From positions 8,618,001-8,682,000 of the forward strand of contig JAPFFF010000003.1 of the NCBI GenBank assembly GCA_039105265.1: 64,000 nucleotides of DNA. The letters run 5' to 3'. This DNA comes from Tritrichomonas musculus. Its lineage: Eukaryota; Parabasalia; Tritrichomonadida; Tritrichomonadidae. The notes beneath the pieces were generated by a model. The model saw nothing but the letters and a program-made list of their open reading frames with translations. It did not search any database and was not told where the DNA came from. This document shows, piece by piece, positions 1 through 9,936 of this stretch. A program made the translations under genes and the position numbers. Each line of letters begins with the position of its first letter. Within the stretch, counting starts at the first letter, position 1.

Positions 1-324
1 TCCATGCTACAGATTGGAATGGCTGCAGTTGCTTCTTCCTTTATAGAAAATTTGGAAACTATTCGTTCATATCTCGAAGTACTTATTTGGGATCGATTGT
101 TTAATTCATTCGACGAAATTAATCTTAGTGATATCAAAAATTCTTTTAATTTATTGATTCAAGAAAGAAACAAATTTGAGGAGAAAATTATTAGCCTAGC
201 TCCTCCTTCTGGAATGGCTTCATCACCTAGCGATTTCACTGATTGGATATCTAATTTGGATGATTTAATAGAAAAAGCTATGAATATAAATATCCAACCA
301 GCTTCAGCTATTCCATGGTTTTAA
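1..324 (+). CDS. 3' end of a protein gene cut by the window edge
   Basis: The frame is open from the first base, so this is probably the last 107 codons of a gene that begins to the left. The visible part looks all-helical, with charged and hydrophobic residues alternating over about residues 10-65, and it ends in a short Pro/Ala-rich tail (…SAIPWF) before TAA. The ATG at position 4 is more likely an internal methionine than a start, because nothing before it can be seen. I recognise no domain and cannot assign a function. It is convergent with the coiled-coil gene at 692-2128. Confidence 0.6.
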   Translation, partial: SMLQIGMAAVASSFIENLETIRSYLEVLIWDRLFNSFDEINLSDIKNSFNLLIQERNKFEEKIISLAPPSGMASSPSDFTDWISNLDDLIEKAMNINIQPASAIPWF

Positions 325-691
325 TTATATATTATATATTGTTTATTGTTTTTTAATTTTATTTTTCTTTAATTGAATTTTATTTATTTGAACACAAATA
401 GATGTAATTAATAAAAATATATTATTGCCAATATTATTTATTTTTTTGGTGGAATAAAAAGAAATTTTTATTTAATGTTATCATTTGCAAATTTCAGTTC
501 AATTGATATTTGCAGTCGAATATATAATTGTTTTAAGGAATAATTTGAAATCCAAAGATTTTAAATTGCATAATTATTTGAATGATAATCTGATTTCATA
601 AAAAAAAAAAAAAGTAATATGCATTTCTTCTATTTTCTATCTTGACTTATCTTACCTGAATGAAGTAAGGTACACTTTACTTATATTTATA
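325..691. other. convergent intergenic spacer
   Basis: This AT-rich spacer lies between two gene 3' ends. It has an A-run near 600-613 and no open frame of note. I see nothing else in it. Confidence 0.6.
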
Positions 692-2128
692 TTATTTGAT
701 TCCTTTTCTCCTTGTAGCTGTTTTATACTGTTTTGGTGCAATTGGAGCTAATGTTGATTTTTTTGATGGTTTTGTTTTAACTTTTTCTGTAGATGAATTT
801 GCTTTTCTTTTTTTAACAGAAATACTGTATCCGACACCTGGTCTTGCTCTTGGGGTAGGTGTTCCTAGTTCTTCTTTTTGAACATATTCTAATCTTTCTT
901 CATTAAGTCTAGAATTACAATAATTTTCAATTTTGACTTTTAGTTCTTCTGAATCTTTATCAAGCTTTTTATCTAAATCATGTAATCTGAATAGATATCC
1001 TTTAATTAGTTTATCTCTTTGTTGGATCAAAGTAATTTTGACAGAATTGATATGATCATAAAAAACTTTAATCCTTTCTTTTTGAGCTTTAATTAATCTT
1101 TTTCTTCTTTCATTGATCAATCTTTTTTGTTTTTCATAAGCTCGCTCGGCCTCTACTTGTTCCATTTGATCTCCCATTTTTTTTAATTTTATCGCAATTG
1201 GTATTTGATTATCTAACGCTAATCGTCGTTCAGCGCTTCGAATATCCATTAATTTTTTTGATGGTTTGCGAAATCCAATTTCAAGCTCTTCAGGAATTTG
1301 GGAATTGAAATCTTCAAGTTCCTTCAAGTTCTCTTCTTCAATTTGATCAGCTTCCATTTGGACGCATTTTAGAAATTCAGAGTAACTAGATTCCCAATCT
1401 TCAAGATAAATTTTAACAACTTGTTCTATTTCTTGATGTCTTGTCATTCGATGTCTCATACCATATAATTCATCAGTATAGTGATCAAGCTCCCATATCT
1501 TCCCATCAAGTTGAATCATTTTTTGATGTGCAATAAGTGCCTGATTGTAATCTTCTTCTTGAATGAGGTAAGCCCGAAGCTTTTTTAATTGTGCTTTAAT
1601 GCTACGACAGTCTTCAATACTAAGATTCTCTTCTTCCTCTTCTTCTTCTTCATTTTTTGATTTGCCATACATATATGATTCAGCCATTTCATCAAGATCT
1701 GGTTTGTCAATGTGGCGTCTATATGTTGAAGGTGTATATTTTGGAAATCTGGGATTTTGGCGAATGTTTTTATCTTGATCATTATCTGAATTTCTATTTT
1801 TATTATTTTCTGTTTTATTGGATTTATAGGAAACATTAGAAGATGCATCCTGTTCTTTATATGTGCGGGTAGGTTTTAAACGGGGGGAACTTGATTGCGA
1901 TGATCTTGAAATTTTATCTCCAGTTTGAGGAGGTCTAATTTTAATCGAAGTATCTCTTGATAATGATTTTAATAAATTTGGATCTGTTATTCTTTTAGAT
2001 ATCTCTCCATCATATGTGTTTTTAACGCTTTCACTTCTTGGACGTCGATGAGAGCGTGGTCCAAGACAAGGAATTACCGCAGGCCCATCTCGACTGATTC
2101 TAAAGCTACACATTATTTTAACGTACAT
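692..2128 (-). CDS. coiled-coil protein, function unknown
   Basis: 478 residues. Residues 1-160 are basic, Ser/Arg-rich and probably disordered. A run of eight Glu follows near 160-170. About 175-410 is strongly helical coiled coil (many E/K/R/L/Q heptads, with YNQALIAHQKMIQLDGKI-like helices near 195-215). The tail from about 425 is Lys/Pro/Thr-rich and basic, which suits binding to microtubules or nucleic acid. Similar long charged coiled coils are common in trichomonad cytoskeletal proteins, but that role is an inference. Two ATGs are possible: 2128, and residue 6 at 2113. I chose the first because nothing excludes it. Upstream, on the coding strand, there is a GTTAACTTTTTGATAAA stretch within 40 bp of the start. 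The gene is divergent from the AIR9-like gene. Confidence 0.75.
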   Translation of the reverse strand: MYVKIMCSFRISRDGPAVIPCLGPRSHRRPRSESVKNTYDGEISKRITDPNLLKSLSRDTSIKIRPPQTGDKISRSSQSSSPRLKPTRTYKEQDASSNVSYKSNKTENNKNRNSDNDQDKNIRQNPRFPKYTPSTYRRHIDKPDLDEMAESYMYGKSKNEEEEEEEENLSIEDCRSIKAQLKKLRAYLIQEEDYNQALIAHQKMIQLDGKIWELDHYTDELYGMRHRMTRHQEIEQVVKIYLEDWESSYSEFLKCVQMEADQIEEENLKELEDFNSQIPEELEIGFRKPSKKLMDIRSAERRLALDNQIPIAIKLKKMGDQMEQVEAERAYEKQKRLINERRKRLIKAQKERIKVFYDHINSVKITLIQQRDKLIKGYLFRLHDLDKKLDKDSEELKVKIENYCNSRLNEERLEYVQKEELGTPTPRARPGVGYSISVKKRKANSSTEKVKTKPSKKSTLAPIAPKQYKTATRRKGIK

Positions 2129-2545
2129 TTTATTTTTTATTTTATCAAAAAGTTAACATTTTTCTGAAAAAGTTTTATTAAAATGAATAATTGATCTTTA
2201 TGATTTTCATTTTGTGTTTTTGATGTAAATTCTCAGTATTTAATGCATATTGTATTTGGCCGATAAGCATTATTTGAAAAGAAAAAAAAAGTTTTGAAAA
2301 TACAAATGACTGATCTCTACTAAATTAAAAAAATGAAAAGAATATTAAGGATATGAATGTTTTAATTGATATCTGAAATATTATTCAAAAAAAAAATCAT
2401 TAGAAATTAATATAATTATATTCTTTGTAATTCTATAAACGTATGAAAATATGGACTTTTATGGCCAAATATGCTTTGAAATTTGTCTTTTCAAAAAACC
2501 AAATCAAAATAAATAATAAAAAGAATCTATTATTCTATTTTTTGA
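2129..2545. promoter_or_regulatory. divergent promoter region (coiled-coil gene / AIR9-like gene)
   Basis: 417 bp separate two divergent starts, so both promoters must lie here. Copies of the recurring AACTTTTT(G/C)A word occur on the minus strand at about 2145-2156 and 2161-2176. The AIR9-like ATG follows TTTTTTGA directly. I can place no TATA-like element with confidence in so AT-rich a background. Confidence 0.4.
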
Positions 2546-5500
2546 ATGCAAGACAAGCAATATTCACCAAGTAAAAATCTTTCACGTAGTTCACCTACAA
2601 AACATAATCAATCTAATTCACCATCGCCTTCAAAAGTCAATTCTACAAGTAAATCTGGAAAGACACAAAGAAAATCATCAGGATTATCTTCTCCACCAGT
2701 TGCTCAATCAACTACTGATGCTCAATCATTCCGTAGTCAAAGATCAATTCTTGAAACAGTTGAAGAGAAAGTTGATCCAAAAATTATCGAAGAAAAAAAC
2801 AAAAGCAAATTAAGCAGAATTATAAATGAATCGCCACTTTATGAAAAAGATGCAAATTCGCCTACTCTTTTTTATGTAGAAATTGGCCCTACTCTATCAA
2901 TTTCTAATTTGTACAATTTATCGCACCGTCTTGTTGTTCTTCGATTAACTGGTACAGATCTTTCTAAACCATCGATTCCATATATTGAATCATTAAGAAC
3001 TCTATTTCTTGACCAATGTAAGCTAAAATCGTTAGTTGGATTTCCATTATATCCTAAATTGCGCTATTTAAATCTGTCGAAAAATTCATTAGAAACTTTT
3101 AAAGGTTTTCCTGTTTGTCCCGATTTAGAAGAATTAGATATTCGAAACAACAAAGTTGATTTTGATATTGATTTAGCCTTAGCAGCAATAGCATCTGTTT
3201 CAATGAGTATTTATAATGGAGAAAAAATGAATGAACAGAGTGTTCGACAGGCCTTTTCTCGTTCTCCTTTAATTGGTTATTCATTACGCCAAGGATTCCC
3301 GATATTCACGAATGATAATAGTAAAAAAGGTAAAAAAAACCGAAGAGGCTCAAAAGGAAAGAAAAGTTATGGAGATGATGAGGAAATTACCAACGACGCA
3401 AACGATTTCTTAATTCGCAATTTACTAACAAATATAGCATCTGAGGGTATTACAACTAATTCGCTTTTGATTAACAATGAATCATCTACTATAACCCTAC
3501 CAATAAAAGGAAAGAATATTAAATGGTTCCTCAATGCTCAGCCTTCAGTAAGGCATCCATCAGAGTGGGAACAAGTACCAAAAAGTATTCTGCTCGAGAG
3601 TGATAAAAGATCAGGAAATAAACGCAGACAAATATTAAATATTACTCAATTAATGTACCAACATTTAATACGTTGTGAATTTTCACTTCCTGATGATACT
3701 TCAAATACACGCTATTCAATGTATACCCTTAATGTTATCGGCTCAGAAATCAGCCAAGGTAAAGATGAATTAATTTTACCTTTCCCAATCAATCCACAAG
3801 TTACAGGAGAACCTTATGAAGAATCGCTTGTTTCTCTTGTTCCAATGCCAGTTCCTTGCTATGTATCATGGTATAATGAAGATGCTTTAATCATACAAGA
3901 TGTCAACTCAATCCGACTCACTGATAAATATATTGGTAACGAAATAACATGTTATCTTCAACCATATTGCCGAAATATGCCAGAAATTACATTTACTCAC
4001 CTAGCTGCAAAAACAAATCCTGTAGAGCGTCTAAATCCAATTGTAACAAATGTTAATTTTCCAGATGAAATTGTTGAAGGAATTGAATTCAAGTTTGATG
4101 CTTTGGTCCTTCCAAAACGAGAAGGAAACTCAAAGATTGTAATTGAAAGGGCAGTTTCACCTAGCGCCAATTGGGAAGTCATTTCAGAACTTCAGCCATT
4201 CAGAACCATTTATAAGCCCACACTTGATGATGTTGGTTGTTTCCTTCGTTGCCAGTATCTTCCAATTTTGAATGATGGAACAGGACCCATGGACGGCAAA
4301 CCATCTTTCTTTTATAGTAAGTCACGGGTAATTCCTGGTTTTCCAACGTTCACCAACCAAATGATTGCTGGAGAACCTCGAACAGGGCACTCTCTTGTTG
4401 CCATTGCCACTTATACTGGTGGAAGAAAAGGTGATTGCCACTACAAGTGGTTTAAATCGACCAAAAAATTCAACATAAACGTGAATGACGATTCACGTCG
4501 AAGAGGAATCTCACTTTCTAAAATCAAAGGATGTGAAGAAATTGCAGACGAAAATTCCGCCATTTTGGATCTAAAAAAGAATTTGGTTGATTTTTACTTG
4601 GCTTGTGAAATGATACCAATCAGGAACGACGACACAATTGGTGAAAAGGTAATTGCATATTTAAATACGCCGATTACTAAAGGTGAAAATTTGACCCCTT
4701 TGAAAAAAGTTCCTTCAAATGATCAAGTTATTGCATACAAGTTGATTGACTTGAAAATACCAGTTGTATGGTATCGTACCAATGCAGACTGGCGTGAATC
4801 CAACGGTGTTGCAACTGGCTTTGAAAAGATTCTTGTTGGTCCAGAGTACTACCCCACTGACCGTGATGTTGGTAACTTTTTGCGACTGGTTACAAACAAT
4901 GGCGAAAGTGATATGATCATTGGCGAAGTTAAACCTTCAGTACCATTTATATATAATTTCAAATTAAACATCAAAGGCAAAAAGGCTGAAGTCGGATCAG
5001 TTGCCGAAGTTCCACAAAAAGCTATCAGTTTAATCTCATATGATGATGACAAAAGTGAAAATGGCGATGAAGATAATGATGATAATTCCGATGAAGAAAA
5101 TTCACCTAAAAAAGCAGACAACACCTTTTTGAAGGGAGTTTCAAAAGCAGCCATGAGCGAATACTATGAATCACTCAACCGTCGTCGTAAAGTCGAGATC
5201 GTATGGGTAAGGATTACCAAAATCAACCAAGAAACAAACGAAACAATCGAACGAGTTGTTGATATCGACACACCGATGTATGTCTTTACAAAGGACGACG
5301 TTAACTCGCAAATTAAAGCTGTTGTTTATCCGCTTGATGATGAAGGTAACCGTTTCCCACCTACACATTCAGAACCAACAGCTGAAATCAAAGCTGTTAA
5401 GGTCAGACAACCAAAAATGAAAGGCGAATTAAAGGTTGATGGAATATTAAAGATAGAATTTAATGATATGCCTATTTATTCACTTACATGGGAAAGAACT

Positions 5501-7786
5501 AAGAAAATGAAGTGGGAACCAATTTACACCTTCACTTTTCATAGATTCAAGAAAAGTAAGACTAATGATGAAAGTATTCCTGTTTATAAGTTAGATATTG
5601 ATGATAAAAAAGAATATACTATGAAAGAGCTTGTTTATGTGGTTAAGAAGCAAGATATCGATTATCATATTCAGGCAGAAATTGTACCTGGAGAAGTCAA
5701 GGAGATAAATGACTCTGTAGATCCTAAGAAAACAATATTAGTAATTGTGCCTTCAAAGCAATTCCATGGAACATTAAAATCATCCTTAAATACATCAAGT
5801 AATGTGATATCTAACACTGATGGTGATAAATCTCTTTCAAAGACTTTTGCAATGATGGAAAGAGTAGTTCCAAAAGACCTTCATATTAGTATTAAAAATG
5901 ACGTTTTTGATGAGCCGATTACTGAAGGTCGAAAAATCACCATAACTGTCGATGGTGTTGATTCATCTGGAAAGAAGCCTGAAATCATATGGGAATATAA
6001 AACAACTGAAACTAAGAAAAAGAATGTATATGATAAGTGGGTTCCTTTGTATAAAGGAGCTTCACATGTTTTTACACATGATGATATTGATCTTCTATTT
6101 CGAGTCCGATGTACAAATACAAATGAAATTATTGATATTGGAACTGTTGAACCTTCGTTGCCAACAATTAGCGATTTTACAATCAAACAAGATAGCAATG
6201 GAAGTGTTGTTATTCACAATGCCGTATATAATGGTGGGGTTGAAGGAAAGTCAGTATACTTCTACTCATTGAGTAGTAATACTAATAATACAGCTAATAG
6301 TACAACTGCAACTTATTCATTTAATGACGATGATTTATCTTATATCGATAATTCAACATTAAATATTAAGAAATTGAAAAAGGTTGTTAAAGTTGATGAT
6401 AAAAAAAATTCTGAAAATAAACCTGAAGTTCGTATGTTTACACCAGCCAAAGAAATGTTTAATAAACGTATTGATATTGGTATAATTCCAGTTCGATCAG
6501 ATGGTTGTCAAGGAAAAATTCATTGGTCAAGTAACAGCATTGTTGTTAAGAGTATTCCTATTATTGATGCCACAATGAAGTATCCAAATGGTGATATAGA
6601 TCATCTTCAAGTTGGAATGCCTCTTACATGCGTAGTTACTCATTGTACTATGAAAAATTGTAGTTATCGTTATACATGGAAGCGCTATACCCCTATTTCA
6701 AATGATGAAAATGGAAGTAATGAGGATGAACAAAATAATTTCAAGAAGGAGCAAATTAAAACTAGCACAACACCTAATGATTCATCTTCATATGCTTTGA
6801 AGCAAATTGATGATGGATGTTTTATTGTCTGTCAAATTGTAGCTGTTGCCGAAAATGGCTTTGTTTCTCCAATTTTCATTCTAGATTCGTACCAAATTAT
6901 TCTACAAAACATGAAGGATTACACTTTATCGATAAGTATTCCTTCAAGGCAGCAAGTCGCTGGAGTCAGAGCTACGAAGCGAGCTTCTGAAAGTCTGGCT
7001 CGATCCGAAAAACTTGATGGTGAAGTTGATACTGGAGATATACTAAACCCAATTTTAACACCAGAACCAAAGAAAGGATACTCTGTTCAATATGAATGGC
7101 AAATTTTATCTGATAATCACGAATCAAGCAACAGCAAGAAAAAGAGAAACAGTGGTAGTAAAAAACGATTATCAAGGAATAGTAGCAGTTCTGCTTTCAA
7201 CGACGATATTGTTGAAGATAATGATGTTGATAACTATAATAATGATCAAAATAACTGGGTAACTGTGTCAAATGAAGATTCTTATTTGGTTTCAGTTCTT
7301 GATCTTGGTTGTATGATTCGGTGTGTTTGTACAATTGAAGGGAAGAACTACTCCGATATGTTTGAGTCAATTCCAATCGGACCTGTTAAAATTAATCCAA
7401 AGATAGAAGCGCCTGCTAGAGCAATTATTCGTTCTAATTCTTTCAAGATATCTGGAAAAGCTCCAAATGGAAATGGACAGTGGGATTTCTTGATAAATTC
7501 ATCCGGAATAACATACAAAAAGAAAAATCCTTCTTCATCGCGTGCTGCTAATAATGAACAACTTGTAAAATGGTCTAACGTTGCTTGCAATATTATTCCT
7601 GACGAATTAGATCAGATCGAAATAACCACAGGTCCTGCTATGAGAATTATTATTGTTCCAGAATTGGTTGATCAAAAGAGTATGGCTTCTCAAATACCCA
7701 AAGGTGAAATTAGAGATTTTTGTATTTTCATTATTAATCAATTTAAGAAAAAAAATGCTGAAAGTAACAATAATTCCGGAAAATGA
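2546..7786 (+). CDS. AIR9: AIR9-like microtubule-associated protein (LRR plus A9 repeats)
   Basis: 1746 residues. Residues 1-75 are basic and rich in Ser, Pro and Lys. Leucine-rich repeats span about 130-200 (LRLTGTDL, LRTLFLDQCKL, LRYLNLSKNSL, LEELDIRNNKV). From about 330 to 1700 there is a long array of diverged Ig-like repeats whose units carry an early …G.P..G… turn and a Y.W core strand (AGEPRTGHSL…YKWFK near 605-637; VGMPLTCVV…YRYTWKRY near 1356-1383). A basic Ser-rich head, then LRRs, then about 11 A9 repeats in about 1700 residues is the layout of plant AIR9, a microtubule protein of the preprophase band and cytoskeleton whose relatives are known from land plants and excavate protists. 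An acidic insert at about 832-855 and Ser/Asn-rich inserts interrupt the array. The likely role is cytoskeletal scaffolding, perhaps on flagellar or axostyle microtubules (inference). The single long frame shows no introns. Confidence 0.8.
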   Translation: MQDKQYSPSKNLSRSSPTKHNQSNSPSPSKVNSTSKSGKTQRKSSGLSSPPVAQSTTDAQSFRSQRSILETVEEKVDPKIIEEKNKSKLSRIINESPLYEKDANSPTLFYVEIGPTLSISNLYNLSHRLVVLRLTGTDLSKPSIPYIESLRTLFLDQCKLKSLVGFPLYPKLRYLNLSKNSLETFKGFPVCPDLEELDIRNNKVDFDIDLALAAIASVSMSIYNGEKMNEQSVRQAFSRSPLIGYSLRQGFPIFTNDNSKKGKKNRRGSKGKKSYGDDEEITNDANDFLIRNLLTNIASEGITTNSLLINNESSTITLPIKGKNIKWFLNAQPSVRHPSEWEQVPKSILLESDKRSGNKRRQILNITQLMYQHLIRCEFSLPDDTSNTRYSMYTLNVIGSEISQGKDELILPFPINPQVTGEPYEESLVSLVPMPVPCYVSWYNEDALIIQDVNSIRLTDKYIGNEITCYLQPYCRNMPEITFTHLAAKTNPVERLNPIVTNVNFPDEIVEGIEFKFDALVLPKREGNSKIVIERAVSPSANWEVISELQPFRTIYKPTLDDVGCFLRCQYLPILNDGTGPMDGKPSFFYSKSRVIPGFPTFTNQMIAGEPRTGHSLVAIATYTGGRKGDCHYKWFKSTKKFNINVNDDSRRRGISLSKIKGCEEIADENSAILDLKKNLVDFYLACEMIPIRNDDTIGEKVIAYLNTPITKGENLTPLKKVPSNDQVIAYKLIDLKIPVVWYRTNADWRESNGVATGFEKILVGPEYYPTDRDVGNFLRLVTNNGESDMIIGEVKPSVPFIYNFKLNIKGKKAEVGSVAEVPQKAISLISYDDDKSENGDEDNDDNSDEENSPKKADNTFLKGVSKAAMSEYYESLNRRRKVEIVWVRITKINQETNETIERVVDIDTPMYVFTKDDVNSQIKAVVYPLDDEGNRFPPTHSEPTAEIKAVKVRQPKMKGELKVDGILKIEFNDMPIYSLTWERTKKMKWEPIYTFTFHRFKKSKTNDESIPVYKLDIDDKKEYTMKELVYVVKKQDIDYHIQAEIVPGEVKEINDSVDPKKTILVIVPSKQFHGTLKSSLNTSSNVISNTDGDKSLSKTFAMMERVVPKDLHISIKNDVFDEPITEGRKITITVDGVDSSGKKPEIIWEYKTTETKKKNVYDKWVPLYKGASHVFTHDDIDLLFRVRCTNTNEIIDIGTVEPSLPTISDFTIKQDSNGSVVIHNAVYNGGVEGKSVYFYSLSSNTNNTANSTTATYSFNDDDLSYIDNSTLNIKKLKKVVKVDDKKNSENKPEVRMFTPAKEMFNKRIDIGIIPVRSDGCQGKIHWSSNSIVVKSIPIIDATMKYPNGDIDHLQVGMPLTCVVTHCTMKNCSYRYTWKRYTPISNDENGSNEDEQNNFKKEQIKTSTTPNDSSSYALKQIDDGCFIVCQIVAVAENGFVSPIFILDSYQIILQNMKDYTLSISIPSRQQVAGVRATKRASESLARSEKLDGEVDTGDILNPILTPEPKKGYSVQYEWQILSDNHESSNSKKKRNSGSKKRLSRNSSSSAFNDDIVEDNDVDNYNNDQNNWVTVSNEDSYLVSVLDLGCMIRCVCTIEGKNYSDMFESIPIGPVKINPKIEAPARAIIRSNSFKISGKAPNGNGQWDFLINSSGITYKKKNPSSSRAANNEQLVKWSNVACNIIPDELDQIEITTGPAMRIIIVPELVDQKSMASQIPKGEIRDFCIFIINQFKKKNAESNNNSGK

Positions 7787-8069
7787 GTATTAGATCGATA
7801 TTTATTATTAATTTGTTCTTTTTTATTTTCATAAATTTCCTACAGATTTTAAATAGGTTATTCTTTTTTTTTTTTTTCTTTATTATTATTTAATTTTCAT
7901 CATAAGATTTGTAAAAAACAAAACAAAAAACAAAAAAAAAAAAAAAAAAAAAAAAAAAACAAGAAAACTAACGCGCGATATAATCATAAATCATTTAATA
8001 AACAATAATTTTTGAACATACATAAATGTTTTTTGTATTTTGAAATTCAAATAATAATTAATATCATTT

Positions 8070-8108
8070 AATGTCAACTTTTTGAGCTTTGCTCAAAAAG
8101 TTGACATT
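8070..8108. repeat. hairpin 1 of 3, 18-bp perfect arms
   Basis: The arm AATGTCAACTTTTTGAGC (8070-8087) pairs perfectly with 8091-8108 across a 3-base loop (TTT). It shares the core ACTTTTTGAGC/GCTCAAAAAGT with the hairpins at 8204 and 8327. Confidence 0.95.
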
Positions 8109-8203
8109 CTTGGGATCTATTAGGTACAATATTTCTTTTGTTTTCTTCATGAAAGTTGATTTGTTTAAGTTTTGAAAAGAAATCTAATTTGAAAATAATA
8201 AAA

Positions 8204-8236
8204 GGCCACTTTTTGAGCGAAGCTCAAAAAGTGGCC
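8204..8236. repeat. hairpin 2 of 3, 15-bp perfect arms
   Basis: The arm GGCCACTTTTTGAGC (8204-8218) pairs perfectly with 8222-8236 across the loop GAA. The outer bases differ from hairpin 1, and pairing is kept. Confidence 0.95.
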
Positions 8237-8326
8237 AAGCATAAGATTCATTTCGGATATGTAATAACTTGGTTATAGCTGGTTTTGATATTTGAATATC
8301 TGATTTGAGGAAATTGCAAGAAACGC

Positions 8327-8353
8327 CACTTTTTGAGCTTCGCTCAAAAAGTG
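8327..8353. repeat. hairpin 3 of 3, 12-bp perfect arms
   Basis: The arm CACTTTTTGAGC (8327-8338) pairs with 8342-8353 across the loop TTC. One mismatch outside the arms ends the stem. Spacing between the starts of the three hairpins is 134 and 123 bp. Confidence 0.95.
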
Positions 8354-8721
8354 TCTATGCTTTAGATAATAATGGCGTAATGATATATTTTTCTTTCAAG
8401 AACATTGTTCTTTTTTAAGCAAGTATTCTAAAAAACAAACGATTAAAATAAATAGAAAAATAATTGAGGGTCAATTTGGTTTCTCTTGTCATAAACATTT
8501 TGCATCAAAAAGTTATTTTATTTTTTATCTTTAAGAAAAAGTTATGTTTTATTTTATGTGCCAAGAAAAAGTTCATGATTATTTTTCACTCTATCAAATT
8601 GTGGAAACTTTTTGACCGAAAAAAAATCAAAATAAACAAAAAAAAATTAAATATACTATATGAAAAAAAAAAAAAAAAAAGTAAAAAGGTGCTAATGTTA
8701 TTGAAATCTATTGGTTAACAT

Positions 8722-9846
8722 TTAATAATTTGAAATTGTAAATATTGAGGAAAGCCGCTTCAATTCTTTTCTTAAAATTTTGTTTTCATCTTCTAATTGG
8801 TTAATTTCATTGTCAATAAGTTTTACTTCATCATCAATATTTTTACATTCAATCACTAGTCTTTGTGATTCACGGATTGAATTCCTTGTGGAATCTATTG
8901 AATTTCTGTTATTGGTTGGTGATGCACTAAGTGATTTTTTCATTGTTTCGATATCATTATTAACAATAGATAATTGTGTATCTTGATGTTTTCCAAGCTG
9001 ATTAATAATGCTTTCTGTATTATCAGATCTTTTGATGATCGCATCAATGTTTTGCTGAAGTGTAGCTTTCTCGAGGTCGAATTGTTCTTTCAAAGCTTGA
9101 AGATGAGCGCTATATTTTTCATTTCTTTGTTCTGCTTCAGCTTGAAGACGTTTGAGTTCATCTGCATGATTTCTTCTTCTTAATTCAACTGCTGCAACGC
9201 ATTCGTCTATCTTTGCTCTTGCATCACGCATCTCTTCTCTAGTAATTGCTGTTAATTCTGAGATTTGACGTTCTAATTGAACAATCTGATCAGAACTGTT
9301 TCTTTGAGCTTCATCTAAAGCTTTTGATGTTCGACTTTTAGTTTGAATGTAGGTCATTTCATTTAATTGAAATTTAGCATTTTGAGCTTGTTGCTTGAGT
9401 TCGTTCAATTCCTTTAATTTTTCTTGCAAAGCAATTTCTGAATGTCTATTCGCCATTTGTTCAGCTTCTTGAAGTGTTTGTTGAAAATCTGCACGGAGCG
9501 CATTAACTTCCTCTTCGTGTTTTATTCGTATTTCCTCGATTTCTTTAGCATATTTTGCATCAAGATCAGCTAAATCGTGTTCTAAAATACTGCTTTCATT
9601 ATCTTCTAGTTCTGATACATTTAATGCTTCTAATTCTGCTTGTTTTGCTTGTACTTCTTTTTGTAATTGTGAAAGAATCTCTTCAGCATCTGCTACGGTT
9701 GCAGTATATGCGTCTAATTCTGATTGTTTTTGAGAAAGCATCTGTAAAGCTTCTTTATTCATTTCTTGAAGAGAAGTAAATGCAGGTCTTTTTGTTGTAT
9801 TAAATGGATTGCTTGGTTGTTCTGGTAATAATGAATTATCAATCAT
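8722..9846 (-). CDS. coiled-coil protein, function unknown
   Basis: 374 residues from the first ATG (9846; protein starts MIDNSLLPEQPSNPF). The frame is open further upstream but has no ATG there. Apart from a short N-terminal Pro/Asn segment, nearly the whole chain is one long coiled coil (Q/E/K/L/A-rich, residues about 30-365), with a small break near 300-320 rich in Asn/Ser (SASPTNNRNS). No globular domain or transmembrane segment is visible. It looks like a filament or basal-body type structural protein, but that is only an inference from shape. The gene is divergent from the one at 9937, with 90 bp between start codons. Confidence 0.8.
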   Translation of the reverse strand: MIDNSLLPEQPSNPFNTTKRPAFTSLQEMNKEALQMLSQKQSELDAYTATVADAEEILSQLQKEVQAKQAELEALNVSELEDNESSILEHDLADLDAKYAKEIEEIRIKHEEEVNALRADFQQTLQEAEQMANRHSEIALQEKLKELNELKQQAQNAKFQLNEMTYIQTKSRTSKALDEAQRNSSDQIVQLERQISELTAITREEMRDARAKIDECVAAVELRRRNHADELKRLQAEAEQRNEKYSAHLQALKEQFDLEKATLQQNIDAIIKRSDNTESIINQLGKHQDTQLSIVNNDIETMKKSLSASPTNNRNSIDSTRNSIRESQRLVIECKNIDDEVKLIDNEINQLEDENKILRKELKRLSSIFTISNY

Positions 9847-9936
9847 GATATGTTTGCGTTCGTTTATTAATTTATACTTGAATGTATATCTGGTAGATTG
9901 ATTTTTTTTCAAAGGACTTTTTTAAAAAAATTTTGA
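9847..9936. promoter_or_regulatory. 90-bp bidirectional promoter
   Basis: Only 90 bp separate the ATG of the minus-strand coiled-coil gene (9846) and the ATG at 9937, so both transcripts must start within or very near this stretch. It contains AAAGGACTTTTTT just before the plus-strand start, close to the ACTTTTT word seen at other gene starts. Confidence 0.5.

Larger units (their letters stand above)
7787..8721. other. convergent spacer holding three hairpins
   Basis: 935 bp lie between the 3' ends of the AIR9-like gene and the coiled-coil gene at 8722. The spacer has T- and A-runs (an A-run of about 30 near 7930-7960) and three closely related perfect palindromes listed separately. No coding sequence is convincing; the frame over 8464-8718 is low-complexity Lys/Phe/Ile. 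Confidence 0.6.

Noticed and set aside
9847-9912. N-terminal extension of the coiled-coil protein from a TTG codon
   Set aside because: The first ATG is at 9846; nothing supports non-ATG initiation, and the shorter form leaves a usable promoter spacer.
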